Shown here one piece after another: positions 1 to 9,514 of a stretch of 64,000 bases of DNA. The first letter of the stretch is position 1. Every line of letters begins with the position of its first letter. The notes under the pieces were generated by a model, which worked only from the letters and a program-made list of their open reading frames with translations, ran no database searches and had not been told where the DNA came from. The stretch is from positions 1 through 64,000 of the forward strand of contig NZ_CALGFC010000059.1 in assembly GCF_937881195.1 (NCBI RefSeq), in the 5' to 3' direction. The translations under genes were made by a program, and so were the position numbers. Source of the stretch: an uncultured Methanobrevibacter sp. GTDB taxonomy: Archaea; Methanobacteriota; Methanobacteria; Methanobacteriales; Methanobacteriaceae.

Positions 1-215
1 TTTATTTATAATGTTTAGTTTTATAAAATAATTAATAAATATTAAAACTTATATTATAATTTATTTATAATGTTTAGTTTTATAAAATAATTAATAAATA
101 TTAAAACTTATATTGTAATTTAATTATAATGTTTAGTTTTATAAAATAATTAATAAATATTAAAATGTATATTATAATTTAATTATAATGTTTATTTTTA
201 TAAAAATTCAATTAA
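1..215. repeat. 59-bp tandem repeat, about 3.6 copies
   Basis: The motif ATGTTTAG recurs at 11, 70 and 129, and a diverged ATGTTTAT at 188, so the period is exactly 59 bp. The copies are nearly identical. Each contains a TATA-like stretch (TTTATAAAAT). The array lies directly upstream of the PLP enzyme gene and may continue left of the window. There are no unique spacers, so it is not a CRISPR array. Confidence 0.93.
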
Positions 216-233
216 TTTTTACTAAGTGAAAAT

Positions 234-1409
234 ATGTTAATTAAAAATTCATTAGATGAAATGAAAAAAAGAGAAATTTCTCTTAGTGTAATTAAATCAA
301 TCATTGATAATAATGGTAGGAATTCTATTTATGATTTAACTGGTCTATCTGGAGGTTTTTTAGCGACCTCTGATGATTTAAGTCTTTTAGAAACCTATGT
401 TGGTCCTGCAATTTTTGAAGAAAATTTACAAAATCTTGGTAAAGATCACCTTGGCGGAGAAAAAATATTAGCAGTTAATAGAACTAGTTCTGGTATTTTG
501 GCTACTATATTAACTATTGTTGGGGAAAACACTGAGGTAATACATTTTTTACCAGAATTTCCTGCTCATCCATCAATTCCTCGTAGTTGTAAGCTTGTAG
601 GTGCTAAATATTCAGAATTTGAAAATATCCTAGATTTTAAAAATAATTTTTCAGATAATGTTTCTTTGGTTGTTATCACTGGATCTACTATGGATCACAA
701 AGTATTAAATGAAGAAGATTTTAAATCTGCTATAAAAGTAGCTAAAGATAATAATATTCCGGTATTAGTCGATGATGCTTCAGGAGCTCGCCTTAGAACA
801 GCAATATACTCTCAAAGTAAAGCTACTGATTTAGGGGCTGATTTAGTTGTTACAAGCACTGATAAACTTATGATGGGTCCTAGGGGAGGATTAATGGCAG
901 GGAATTCGGAATTAATTAATCAAATAAAAACAAAAGCTCATCAATTCGGATTAGAAGCTCAACCTCCTTGTATTTTAGCTATGGTTAAAGGACTTGAAAA
1001 TTATAGGGAAGATGATTTAAAAAATTCTTTATCTAAAAAAGAAGAATTAATAAATTTAGTTAATAGAGAATTTCAAATGTTTGAAGAAACTCCTACTGGG
1101 ATTAAAGTTTCTGAAAAATCTCTTGAAGAGGAAATATTATTAAATAATTATGAGATTAATTCTAAAATTTCATCTAGAGACTTGTGTTTTTTATGGGCAA
1201 TGATTCTCTTAAAGGATCAAAATATTATTACAATTCCTGTTGTTTCAATGCCTGGTGCATCAGCAACAGTTAGATTTGATTTGGCTTCTAATGATGCAAA
1301 AGAATTAGATATAAATAATCTTTATAATAAAATAAAAAAATCTTTTGAAAGTCTATTAAAAATAATTGATAATGAGGATTTAGCTAAAGAAATTTTATTT
1401 AGCATTTAG
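234..1409 (+). CDS. SelA-like PLP-dependent enzyme (MJ0158 family)
   Basis: A 391-residue fold-type I PLP enzyme resembling the archaeal MJ0158 family, which is related to selenocysteine synthase SelA but is not known to make selenocysteine. Consecutive Asp residues at about 180-181 sit where the ring nitrogen is bound. The segment TSTDKLMMGPRGG (208-219) carries the likely Schiff-base lysine, Lys211, followed by the Gly-rich turn. The ATG at 234 has only a weak ribosome site (AAGTGA at 224). The gene stands alone behind a 59-bp tandem repeat and faces birA across a 257-bp convergent gap. Substrate and pathway cannot be told from the sequence. Confidence 0.85.
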   Translation: MLIKNSLDEMKKREISLSVIKSIIDNNGRNSIYDLTGLSGGFLATSDDLSLLETYVGPAIFEENLQNLGKDHLGGEKILAVNRTSSGILATILTIVGENTEVIHFLPEFPAHPSIPRSCKLVGAKYSEFENILDFKNNFSDNVSLVVITGSTMDHKVLNEEDFKSAIKVAKDNNIPVLVDDASGARLRTAIYSQSKATDLGADLVVTSTDKLMMGPRGGLMAGNSELINQIKTKAHQFGLEAQPPCILAMVKGLENYREDDLKNSLSKKEELINLVNREFQMFEETPTGIKVSEKSLEEEILLNNYEINSKISSRDLCFLWAMILLKDQNIITIPVVSMPGASATVRFDLASNDAKELDINNLYNKIKKSFESLLKIIDNEDLAKEILFSI

Positions 1410-1425
1410 AATAAGTATTTTTGGA

Positions 1426-1503
1426 TTTTTAGTAACTAACTATAATAATTAAATTTTTAGTAACTATAATAATTAAATTTTCAGTAATTATAATAATCAA
1501 ATT
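1426..1503. repeat. 24-28 bp repeat, three copies
   Basis: Three copies of a unit like TTTTAGTAACTATAATAATT lie in the convergent gap between the PLP enzyme and birA. The first copy carries an extra AACT. T-rich runs follow, so the stretch may also serve as a bidirectional terminator. Confidence 0.8.
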
Positions 1504-1666
1504 TCTATTTAATTATGGCGATATTAAAAAATTTTATTATCAATTAAAAATCTTATTATTTTTTATTATTTTTGGAAAGAAAAGAAATTATTTTCTTATT
1601 TTATGATCTTTTATTTTCCAAAATATTCTCTTTAAAAAAGTTAATAAATATTACTTCTATTTCTTT

Positions 1667-2587
1667 TTAGTTTTTTTTGAGATTACATTCTCCAGATATT
1701 ACTTTTTTTAATTCTCCATTTGTTAATTCAAGAATTAAAGCACCTTGATTATTGATTCCAACAGCATTTCCTTTTAATACTTTGCCTAATGGTTGTCTTA
1801 TTTCAACATAACTACCAATTGTTTGTGACATTCTTCTCCAATCATACATTATGTCATCAAATTGTTCAAGTTTAAATAAGTTATATACTTCTTCAAATTC
1901 ATTAAGGAAGTTTGCAATAGTTTCAGATTCTTTTATTTCAATTTTTGCTTCAACACTAAGAGAAGTAGCTCTGTTTTTAACATCTTCTGTTAAAACATCA
2001 ACATTTAAATTTGTATCAATTCCTACGCCTACAATAACATATTCAACAGAGTTAAATTTAGCATTTGCTTCTGTAAGAATTCCACACACTTTTTTGTTAT
2101 TTATAAGTATGTCATTTGGCCACTTTATTCTGGCATCAATATTCATTCCTCTAAGGGTTCTAGCTACAGCAACTCCAGTAGCTAATGTTATAAGGGAAGC
2201 TTTTGAAGGATCAATGTCTGGTTTAAGTATTATTGAAAGCCATACTCCTCCACTGGGAGACTCCCATTTTTTACCTCTTCTTCCTTTTCCTTTAGTTTGA
2301 GTTTCAGATATTACTACTGTACCTTCAGGAGAACCTTGCTTTGCTAAAAATTTAGCTACACTATTTGTAGATTCAACTTCTTTGAAGCTATATATTTCTT
2401 TCCCAATATATTCTGTGGATAATTCTTTTTTAATCATTCCACTAGGAATGTATTCAATTTCCTGACTTCCAATTTTTCTTAAAAATCCTGCAATTTCTGC
2501 TTCATCTATTTTAAGAATCTTTTCAGCAGATTCTTCTGATATTTTATCTTTATTTTTTGATAAAAGTTCTTGCATACTTTTTTTCAT
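1667..2587 (-). CDS. birA: biotin--protein ligase
   Basis: A 306-residue biotin protein ligase that joins biotin to the carrier lysine of a carboxylase, in methanogens the PycB subunit of pyruvate carboxylase. The catalytic domain runs from about residue 65. GRRGKKW (102-108) is the biotinyl-AMP loop and KWPNDI (155-160) is the second class signature. An SH3-like C-terminal piece follows from about 260. The first 60 residues are too short for the usual winged-helix repressor domain, so a regulatory role is doubtful. It is downstream of pycA on the same strand with a 92-bp gap, and the start has an AAGTGAT ribosome site. pycB is not in the window. Confidence 0.95.
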   Translation of the reverse strand: MKKSMQELLSKNKDKISEESAEKILKIDEAEIAGFLRKIGSQEIEYIPSGMIKKELSTEYIGKEIYSFKEVESTNSVAKFLAKQGSPEGTVVISETQTKGKGRRGKKWESPSGGVWLSIILKPDIDPSKASLITLATGVAVARTLRGMNIDARIKWPNDILINNKKVCGILTEANAKFNSVEYVIVGVGIDTNLNVDVLTEDVKNRATSLSVEAKIEIKESETIANFLNEFEEVYNLFKLEQFDDIMYDWRRMSQTIGSYVEIRQPLGKVLKGNAVGINNQGALILELTNGELKKVISGECNLKKN

Positions 2588-2636
2588 AAAATCACTTGGT
2601 AGAAGATCTTATCATAATTATTCATTTTTTATAATT

Positions 2637-2662
2637 TTAATAATAATAATAATAATAATAAT
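2637..2662. repeat. TAA trinucleotide repeat
   Basis: About eight TAA units lie between the pycA stop and the birA start. The run is short and outside coding sequence, so length changes would alter only the spacing between the two genes. Confidence 0.9.
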
Positions 2663-2679
2663 TGTGAAGTTGTATTAAA

Positions 2680-4170
2680 TTACTTCTTCATTTGATGCTT
2701 TTGAGCAGTATTTAAATATGAACCAACAGCAGCTGAGATTGCAGCTACTTTTTTACCTGGGAGGAAAGTAGATCGCATACGATTTATTCTTTCAGTATCT
2801 TCTTCCATTATTTCTTTCATTTCATCGTCTATTCCTTTTCTATGATCATCAACAAAATGAGTATGAAGTTCTCCAGATAAAAAATGATCATTTCTCATTA
2901 TTGCTTTATGGAAAGGAATAGTTGTTTTAACACCTAAGATAATATATTCGCTTAATGCTCTTTTCATTCTAGCGATGGCTTCATTTCTATTACTTCCCCA
3001 AGTAATCAATTTAGATATCATTGAATCATAAAATGTTGGTATGGAGTAGTTCATATAAACTCCACTATCTAATCGAACACCAGGACCGCCAGGAGACCTG
3101 TATCCAGTAATTCTACCTGGATTTGGTGCAAAATCGGCTAATGGATTTTCTGCATTTATTCTACATTCTACTGCATGTCCATTCACCTGAACATCTTCCT
3201 GTGAATAACTTAACTCTTCTCCAGAAGCTATTTTCAATTGTTCTTTAACGAGGTCAATGTTAGTAATAATCTCAGTAATAGGGTGTTCTACTTGTATTCT
3301 AGTATTCATCTCTAAGAAATAATAATCTCCACCACTATATAAAAATTCAATTGTACCAGCACTTGTATAATTAATATATTCAGCAGCTTTTATTGCACTT
3401 TCACCCATTTGTTCTCTTAACTCTTCGGTCATAATTGGTGATGGTGCTTCTTCGATTAATTTTTGATGTCTACGCTGAATAGAACATTCTCTGTCAGCTA
3501 CGTGTATAGTGTTTCCATGGTCATCAGCTAAAATTTGGAATTCAATGTGTCTTGGTTTTTCAATATATTTCTCAATGAATACTGTTGAATCTCCAAAATT
3601 TGTAGAAGCTACAGATTGTGTGGATTCTATTGCCCGTACTAATTCATCTTCTTCGTAAACAGTACGCATTCCAATTCCTCCACCACCAGCTGAAGCTTTA
3701 ACTATCACGGGATAACCAATAGATTCTGCAATTTTAACAGCTTCATCAATATCTGTGACACCACTATCGGTTCCTCCAATAACAGGAACTCCTGCCTTTT
3801 TCATAAGTTTTTTAGAGGTAATTTTATCTCCCATTGATTCAATTACTTTTCCACTTGGTCCAATAAGCGCTATATTATTTTTTTCGCATTGTTTTCCAAG
3901 TTCTGAGTTTTCAGCTAAGAAACCGTAACCTGGATGAATAGCCTCTGCCCCTGATTCAATAGCTATATCCATTATCTTTTCAATATTAAGATAGCTCTTT
4001 GAAGGTGATGGATTACCTAATGCATATCTTTCATCTGCATAATTAGTATAAAGAGAAGTCTTATCTGCATCTGAGTAAATAGCTACACTTTTAACATCTA
4101 ATTCACGGCATGCCCTCATTATTCTTATGGCTATTTCTCCTCTATTAGCAATCAATACTTTATCAAACAT
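2680..4170 (-). CDS. pycA: pyruvate carboxylase subunit A (biotin carboxylase)
   Basis: A 496-residue biotin carboxylase that uses ATP and bicarbonate to carboxylate biotin. In hydrogenotrophic methanogens this feeds the anaplerotic conversion of pyruvate to oxaloacetate. The N-terminal domain opens with an ANRGEIAIR motif, the ATP-grasp Gly-rich loop KASAGGGGIGM lies near 160-170, and the EMNTRIQVEHPITE segment near 288-301 holds metal- and bicarbonate-binding residues. Length is normal for a stand-alone subunit, with no biotin carrier domain attached. The start has a GAGG ribosome site. The neighbouring birA fits the PycA-ligase pairing I recall from Methanothermobacter. An acetyl-CoA carboxylase role is less likely in this lineage. 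Confidence 0.95.
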   Translation of the reverse strand: MFDKVLIANRGEIAIRIMRACRELDVKSVAIYSDADKTSLYTNYADERYALGNPSPSKSYLNIEKIMDIAIESGAEAIHPGYGFLAENSELGKQCEKNNIALIGPSGKVIESMGDKITSKKLMKKAGVPVIGGTDSGVTDIDEAVKIAESIGYPVIVKASAGGGGIGMRTVYEEDELVRAIESTQSVASTNFGDSTVFIEKYIEKPRHIEFQILADDHGNTIHVADRECSIQRRHQKLIEEAPSPIMTEELREQMGESAIKAAEYINYTSAGTIEFLYSGGDYYFLEMNTRIQVEHPITEIITNIDLVKEQLKIASGEELSYSQEDVQVNGHAVECRINAENPLADFAPNPGRITGYRSPGGPGVRLDSGVYMNYSIPTFYDSMISKLITWGSNRNEAIARMKRALSEYIILGVKTTIPFHKAIMRNDHFLSGELHTHFVDDHRKGIDDEMKEIMEEDTERINRMRSTFLPGKKVAAISAAVGSYLNTAQKHQMKK

Positions 4171-5068
4171 TTAGAGCCTCTTTTAATCTTCAATCAATAT
4201 AATTTTTTTTAAATTAGTGTCAATTTTTTAATTTTGTTCTTATATTTTTTAATAAATATTTTAAACAATAATATATCTAAAATTTCTATATTTGTAAATT
4301 ATAATAAGTATAAATAGATTATAATAATTATATATATTATTAATATATTATAAATAATTTTTTAAAAATAATAATTTATGAAATAATAATTTTTTAAAAT
4401 AGTAATTTTTAAAATAGTAATTTCATTAAATAAATCTATCCTATTAAATTTAATATATAATAATATAATGAAATTATATAAAATTATATAAAACTTTATA
4501 AAACTTTATAAAATTATATAAAATTATATAAAACTTTATAAAATTAAATAAAATTATAATAAGATATTAATAAATATATAGAAATTGGATAATAATCAAT
4601 AAAATTTAGTTTTTATAAAAATTAAAATTACTTGAATATTCTAAGAATTACATACCTAATTTCCAAATAAATTGGAATAATTTAAATAAATAATAAACAA
4701 TATTTTTATAAAAATTTATTTGTATAAAAAGTTACATTTTGATTATAGTTGATATATATTATATTGTTTATATTGCTATATTTTAGACTATTATGAAATA
4801 ATAATTTTTTTATATAATTTTTTAAGATAATTAAATTTTTAATATAATAAATATTATTTTATTGGATAATATCTTTTTAAAGAAAAACATATATTTATTA
4901 TAATATAATATTATTTATTAATATTTTATAATAAAAATTTATAATATAATATATTATAATATAAAAGTTTAATAATAATATTAATATTATCATTAATATT
5001 ATCATTAATAGTAATCATAATAATAATGGTATTCATAATCATAATAATTGTTTTGATATAGGTTTAAA
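4171..5068. other. 900-bp divergent gap, AT-rich with repeats
   Basis: This separates the divergent pycA and METTL5-type genes. I see no convincing gene. It holds TATA-like runs, a short-period repeat at 4468-4558 built from AAAATTATATA and AAAACTTTATA units, and an ATT/ATC-rich direct repeat at about 4975-5050 just before the methylase start. Confidence 0.7.
4468..4558. repeat. 11-bp-scale AT repeat
   Basis: Alternating units AAAATTATATA and AAAACTTTATA repeat about eight times, differing by a few bases. No coding potential is seen. Confidence 0.75.
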
Positions 5069-5758
5069 ATGAGAATAACAAAAAAAAGACATTTGGAAAT
5101 AGCCATTGAAAATATTCCACGATTTGAATCTCCTAAAATAGATCTTGAACAATACCCTACTTCTGCATCAATTGCTGCGGATCTTTTATGGAATGCGAAA
5201 AATTTAGGGGATATTTCAAACAGATCGCTCATTGATTTGGGTTGTGGAACAGGAGTATTTGCTATTTCTTCTGCACTACTTAATGCTAGATGTGCAATGG
5301 GTGTTGATATTGATTCTTCTGCAATAAAAATTGCAAAAAAAACTGTAAATGACATGAAAATTTCAAATGTTAAGTTCATAACCGAAGATATCAATAATAT
5401 TGAAAACTTTGATTTGGAAAATGATTCTAATTTAAATAATAATTTTAATAACTATGATTATCTCAAGAATTTAAAATTTGAAACAGCTATTACAAATCCT
5501 CCTTTTGGGGCTCAATCTAAAGGTAAAAGGGGAGCTGACAGAATTTTCATGAAAATAGCTTTAAATCTTGCAAAAGTTGTTTATTCTTTCCATATAGCTG
5601 AAACTAAAGATTTTGTAACTAATTTTTATGAAAATTTAGGTGGAAATATTACTCATGAATTTTTTTATAAGTTTCCATTATTAAATACTTATGAGTTCCA
5701 TACTCAGGAAAGTAGGGATATTGAGGTAATTGTTTTCAGAGTCTGCAAATATATCTAA
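5069..5758 (+). CDS. METTL5-type RNA (adenine-N6) methyltransferase
   Basis: A 229-residue Rossmann-fold methyltransferase. DLGCGTG (56-62) is the SAM-binding motif I, GVDID (78-82) is motif II, and NPPFGAQ (143-149) is the N6-adenine catalytic motif. NPPFGAQ followed by KGKRGADR is characteristic of the METTL5 family, which modifies small-subunit rRNA in eukaryotes, so an rRNA target is likely. An Asn/Asp-rich insert at about 112-135 separates the SAM-binding and catalytic motifs and is probably a lineage-specific low-complexity loop. The ribosome site is weak (AGGTTT). The gene appears monocistronic. Confidence 0.88.
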   Translation: MRITKKRHLEIAIENIPRFESPKIDLEQYPTSASIAADLLWNAKNLGDISNRSLIDLGCGTGVFAISSALLNARCAMGVDIDSSAIKIAKKTVNDMKISNVKFITEDINNIENFDLENDSNLNNNFNNYDYLKNLKFETAITNPPFGAQSKGKRGADRIFMKIALNLAKVVYSFHIAETKDFVTNFYENLGGNITHEFFYKFPLLNTYEFHTQESRDIEVIVFRVCKYI

Positions 5759-6115
5759 AATTATATTTATTTTTAAAATTTTATCTTTTTAATTTCAAAA
5801 ATCTCATTTCTTTTATTTCTAATTAAAATTAACTCTTTCAATTTCAATTTTAAAGTTTTTTAAAAGTTTTTATTATAAATATTAGCAAAGTTTAAATACT
5901 TATTTGGCTAAATATTAATAATATATATTCAAATGAATATATTAAGATTATTAAAAAATATAATTAAAATTTGTAGCTAATATTTGTTTAACCTCATTAT
6001 CAATATTTTTTTTATTAAATATGATAATTAATTGGTGGGTTTTATATAATATAATATGGTTACCAATATTATAATTGATATAATATTGAGTTGTACATTT
6101 ACTTAGTGATAGCTA
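5759..6115. other. gap with a hairpin-forming inverted repeat
   Basis: This lies between the METTL5-type gene and the SPOUT gene. ATATATTC (5923-5930) and GAATATAT (5935-5942) form a perfect 8-bp inverted repeat with a 4-base loop. T-rich stretches just after the upstream stop codon could terminate transcription. No gene is seen. Confidence 0.6.
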
Positions 6116-6144
6116 TGTCAATTTAATGACAAGCTTTATATATA
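6116..6144 (+). promoter_or_regulatory. promoter of the SPOUT gene with a flanking inverted repeat
   Basis: A TATA box (CTTTATATATAG, 6134-6145) is centred about 27 bases before the ATG at 6166, so transcription should begin at or next to the start codon. No Shine-Dalgarno site is present. Directly upstream, TGTCA (6116-6120) and TGACA (6127-6131) form an inverted repeat where a BRE or an operator would be. Confidence 0.6.
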
Positions 6145-6165
6145 GATGACGATAAATATCTATAA

Positions 6166-7023
6166 ATGCATAAAAAACAGGTTTCTATATTTATTCCAGA
6201 TTCATTCTTAAGTGAGACTACTGATTTAAAAATTAAAACTTCTAAAATTGGAGTTGTTGGAAGGGCTTTAGCTTTATTCCAGGTTGATCAGATTGTTATT
6301 TATAAGGATCTTTCTCAAAATGATGATAAATACTTATCCGACGCTGATTTTATGGCTGATGTTCTTGAATATATGAATACTCCTCAATATCTTAGAAAAA
6401 GGGTATTTCCTATTCGTTCAGAGTTAAAACATGTTGGGATTCTCCCTCCTCTTAGAACTCCTCATCATCCTATTGAATCTGATTTAAAAGTCGGTGATTA
6501 TAGACAAGGATTTACTGTCAGGAGAAATAAGAAAGGCACTTATATTGATATTGGTATGAAGGTTGATTCTGGCATGAAAAATGCTGAAAATCTGGCTTTT
6601 TGCAAAGAGCAACTAAGTGTTAATAAAGTTTTTAGCTTTAGAGTCACAAAGTTAGCTAAAGAGGTAATAGTCACACCCGATGAACCGGATGACGTTTACT
6701 GGGGATATAAGACATTATCTACACATAAAAGTCTTAAAAATAGCTTGAAATTAGTTAATCCCGATTTTGTTGTTGAAACAACAAAATATGCAGATACGAT
6801 AAATTCTATTTTTAATGAGTTTGAAGAAAGATTAGATAAAGCTGGCAATATTGCCATAGTCTTTGGAGGCCCTTATTCTTCTATTTCAGAGGATTTAAGT
6901 GGTTTTTCCTGGGATTTAATTAAATTAAATACTGTCCCTTCCCAAGGAACTGAAACTGTAAGGACTGAAGAGGCAATTGTTTCGACTTTGTCAATTATAA
7001 ATATGATGTTAAATTTCTGTTGA
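6166..7023 (+). CDS. SPOUT-class RNA methyltransferase (MTH1 / Methyltrn_RNA_3 family)
   Basis: A 285-residue protein of the PF02598 family, whose Methanothermobacter member is MTH1 and whose human relative is SPOUT1/CENP-32. The fold is a trefoil-knot methyltransferase with an inserted OB-like domain (about 95-165, containing FTVRRNKKGTYIDIGM). The C-terminal half has IAIVFGGPYSSISEDL (230-245) and NTVPSQGTETVRTEEA (255-270), which form the SAM-binding knot. As I recall for Methanothermobacter, it lies directly upstream of L3, suggesting an rRNA target. The message appears leaderless. Confidence 0.88.
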   Translation: MHKKQVSIFIPDSFLSETTDLKIKTSKIGVVGRALALFQVDQIVIYKDLSQNDDKYLSDADFMADVLEYMNTPQYLRKRVFPIRSELKHVGILPPLRTPHHPIESDLKVGDYRQGFTVRRNKKGTYIDIGMKVDSGMKNAENLAFCKEQLSVNKVFSFRVTKLAKEVIVTPDEPDDVYWGYKTLSTHKSLKNSLKLVNPDFVVETTKYADTINSIFNEFEERLDKAGNIAIVFGGPYSSISEDLSGFSWDLIKLNTVPSQGTETVRTEEAIVSTLSIINMMLNFC

Positions 7024-7626
7024 TGAAATTAACATTATAAATAACAAATCCTTTAAATAAACCTGTTATGAATATAACAAGTTTAAATTAATAACAAGTT
7101 CAAATGTTATATGCTTGATTTGTTATATATTTTGTTAATAGAGAATGAAAATTAAGTACATATTAAAATTTTGATTATAGTGTTGAACTATAATTTGTAA
7201 ATCTAGCTTTTACATTGCTATTTGTTAGCTATAGTGCTATTTATAATCATAGTACTATTTAATTGAATTTTTGCTGTTAAAGTAGTTTTATTGCTCTTTG
7301 ATTAGCAGTTGCTATCAATTTAGCTAGAGCTATATAAATTTAATGTTTATTTAGCAATATTGCTTATTATAATTTAGCAAATTAATACTAAGAATAAATA
7401 ACATAACTAGAAATTAATATAACTAGTATAAAATTTGGTTTATAGGAGTATAATGTTGAATTATTGCTTTATTGTTATTTATTAAATATATCTAGATTTA
7501 ATTAATAGTAAATATTGAATAATTAGTTTAATTGATATTATTAAACCAATTAATGCTTATTAATTAAGGAAATAATACACAAAATAAATATAAATACAAA
7601 AAGATGTAATAAAAGGAGGTTAATTA
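7024..7626. promoter_or_regulatory. 600-bp leader region of the ribosomal superoperon
   Basis: This holds the promoter(s) for the L3 operon. Notable pieces are a cluster of TGTTAT/ATAACA motifs (7041-7126), near-direct repeats ATAGTGCTAT and ATAGTACTAT around 7224-7256, a perfect 12-bp palindrome AGCAATATTGCT (7353-7364), and TATA-like boxes near 7427-7433 (TATAAAA) and 7584-7593 (AAATATAAA). The second box is too close to the ribosome site to leave much leader. No gene is evident. Confidence 0.55.
7041..7126. repeat. TGTTAT / ATAACA inverted-repeat cluster
   Basis: ATAACAAATC (7041-7050) and GATTTGTTAT (7117-7126) are exact inverted copies. Between them TGTTAT-GAAT-ATAACA (7064-7079) forms a second inverted pair, and further ATAACA and TGTTAT copies are near 7091 and 7105. 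The arrangement could be an operator cluster or a folded RNA, downstream of the SPOUT gene or in the L3 leader. Confidence 0.7.
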
Positions 7627-8637
7627 ATGGTTAGACATCACCAGCCAAGGAGTGGATCTGTAGCATTCAGTCCTAGAAAAAGAGCTGCTAAAGAGACCCC
7701 AAGAGTGAAATCTTGGCCTCAAGAAGATGAGTCAAAGTTATTAGGTCTCGCTGGATACAAAGTTGGTATGACACATGCTATGATGGTTGATAATGATAAA
7801 AATTCTCCAACTAGTGGTATGGAAGTATTCACACCTGTAACTGTTCTTGAAGTACCCCCTGTTGTAGTAATGGGAGTACGTGCATATGAAAAAACTACTT
7901 ATGGATTAAAGGTTATTACTGAAGTTCTTGCAGATAATTTAGATGAAGAACTTTCTAGGAAAATTTCACTTCCAAAAGAATATAATCAATCTGAAGCTAT
8001 TGCAAAGATTCAGGAATCTTTAGAAGAAACTGTAGATATTAAAGTATTGGTTCACACAAACCCTAAAGTAACATCTGTTCCTAAGAAAAAGCCGGAAATA
8101 TTTGAATGCGCGATAGGTGGAAAATCCGTTGAAGAAAAATTAAACGCGGCTCTTGAATTATTAGGCAATGAAGTAAAAGCTACTGACGTATTTTCTGATG
8201 GTCAGTATGTTGATTCTATTGCTACTACTAAAGGAAAAGGATTCCAAGGACCCGTTAAAAGATGGGGTATTAGGATACAGTATGGTAAAGCTGCTAGAAG
8301 TAGTAAAAAAAGACATATAGGGTCTATGGGTCCATGGACACCATCAAGAACTATGTGGACAGTACCTCAAGCAGGACAAATGGGTTACCATAAGAGAACA
8401 GAATACAATAAAAAAATCTTGAAAATTGGTGATTCATCTGAAATTGATGCAATCAATCCAGAAGGAGGATTTATTAAATACGGGATTGTCAAAAATGATT
8501 TTATCTTAGTTAAAGGTTCTCTTCCAGGTCCAAGTAAAAGATTAATTATTCTTAGGAAAGCTATGAGGGCAAAAGGTAAGTCCAATGACGCACCTCAAAT
8601 AAATTACATAAGTACAAAGTCTAAACAAGGTGTCTAA
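7627..8637 (+). CDS. rpl3: 50S ribosomal protein L3
   Basis: A 336-residue archaeal L3 (uL3), which binds near the 3' end of 23S rRNA and starts large-subunit assembly. The N-terminus HHQPRSGSVAFSPRKRA and the segment TKGKGFQGPVKRWG (223-236) are diagnostic. First gene of the superoperon, with a strong AAAGGAGG ribosome site 7 bases before the ATG. L4 follows after 64 bp. Confidence 0.98.
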   Translation: MVRHHQPRSGSVAFSPRKRAAKETPRVKSWPQEDESKLLGLAGYKVGMTHAMMVDNDKNSPTSGMEVFTPVTVLEVPPVVVMGVRAYEKTTYGLKVITEVLADNLDEELSRKISLPKEYNQSEAIAKIQESLEETVDIKVLVHTNPKVTSVPKKKPEIFECAIGGKSVEEKLNAALELLGNEVKATDVFSDGQYVDSIATTKGKGFQGPVKRWGIRIQYGKAARSSKKRHIGSMGPWTPSRTMWTVPQAGQMGYHKRTEYNKKILKIGDSSEIDAINPEGGFIKYGIVKNDFILVKGSLPGPSKRLIILRKAMRAKGKSNDAPQINYISTKSKQGV

Positions 8638-8701
8638 ATATTCACATGCTATTTTTTATTAGATACCAAAGTTTTTAGAGTTATGATAAAAGGTGTAGAT
8701 C

Positions 8702-9466
8702 ATGAAAGTTAATGTTTATACAATGGAAGGCGAAATTAAAGAAGAAATTGAGCTTCCAGCTATTTTTAATGAAGAATTTAGGCCAGATCTCATAAAGAGG
8801 GCGGTTATATCTTCACAAACAGCAAGAGTACAACCATGGGGTGCTGATCCTATGGCAGGTAAAAGGACTTCTGCAGAATCTTGGGGTTCAGGTAGGGGTG
8901 CAGCTATGGTACCAAGGATTAAAAATGGTTCTAAAGCAGCTTTTATTCCACAAGCTATTGGTGGAAGAAGAGCTCATCCTCCAAGACCTCAAAAAGTTTA
9001 TCATGAGAAGATAAATGTTAAAGAAAGAAGATTTGCTATTAGATCTGCTATTGCGGCTACATGTAACCAAAATCTTGTTGAAGAAAGAGGCCATAATGTA
9101 GAAAACGTTCCACAATTACCTTTAATTGTTGATGATGAACTTGCAACTATTAAGAAAACCAAAGAGACTAGAGAAATATTCAAAAATTTAGGAATTTTTG
9201 AGGATGTTTCTAGAGCTAAAAAGGGTAAAAAAATTAGAGCAGGTAAAGGTAAATTAAGAGGAAGAAAATATAAAAAAGCTAAAGGACCTCTAATAGTTGT
9301 TGCTGATGATAAAGGAATTAGCTTGGGTGCAAGAAACCATGCTGGTGTAGATATTGTAACTGTTGAAAATCTTAATGCGGAATTATTAGCTCCAGGTACT
9401 CACCCTGGTAGATTAACAGTATTTACTAAATCCGCTATTGAAAAATTAGGAGGATTATTCCAATAG
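8702..9466 (+). CDS. rpl4: 50S ribosomal protein L4 (L4e)
   Basis: A 254-residue archaeal uL4 of normal length. The segment [23 protein letters not shown] is split here as [11 protein letters not shown] (41-51) and AESWGSGRG (53-61), typical of the loop lining the exit tunnel. RAHPPRP and [15 protein letters not shown] are further family signatures. Ribosome site AAAGGTG lies before the ATG. It sits between L3 and L23 in the conserved order. Nothing unusual is seen. Confidence 0.98.
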   Translation: MKVNVYTMEGEIKEEIELPAIFNEEFRPDLIKRAVISSQTARVQPWGADPMAGKRTSAESWGSGRGAAMVPRIKNGSKAAFIPQAIGGRRAHPPRPQKVYHEKINVKERRFAIRSAIAATCNQNLVEERGHNVENVPQLPLIVDDELATIKKTKETREIFKNLGIFEDVSRAKKGKKIRAGKGKLRGRKYKKAKGPLIVVADDKGISLGARNHAGVDIVTVENLNAELLAPGTHPGRLTVFTKSAIEKLGGLFQ

Positions 9467-9514
9467 ATTCCTTAGAGGGAATTATTTATTGGGATAATTA
9501 AGAAGGTGGATAAC

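Noticed and set aside
1..215. CRISPR array
   Set aside because: The repeats are adjacent, with no unique spacers, no hairpin-type repeat and no cas genes.
5005..5394. Minus-strand frame with an N-terminal hydrophobic stretch
   Set aside because: It is a shadow of the METTL5-type gene and ends in the ATT/ATC repeat.
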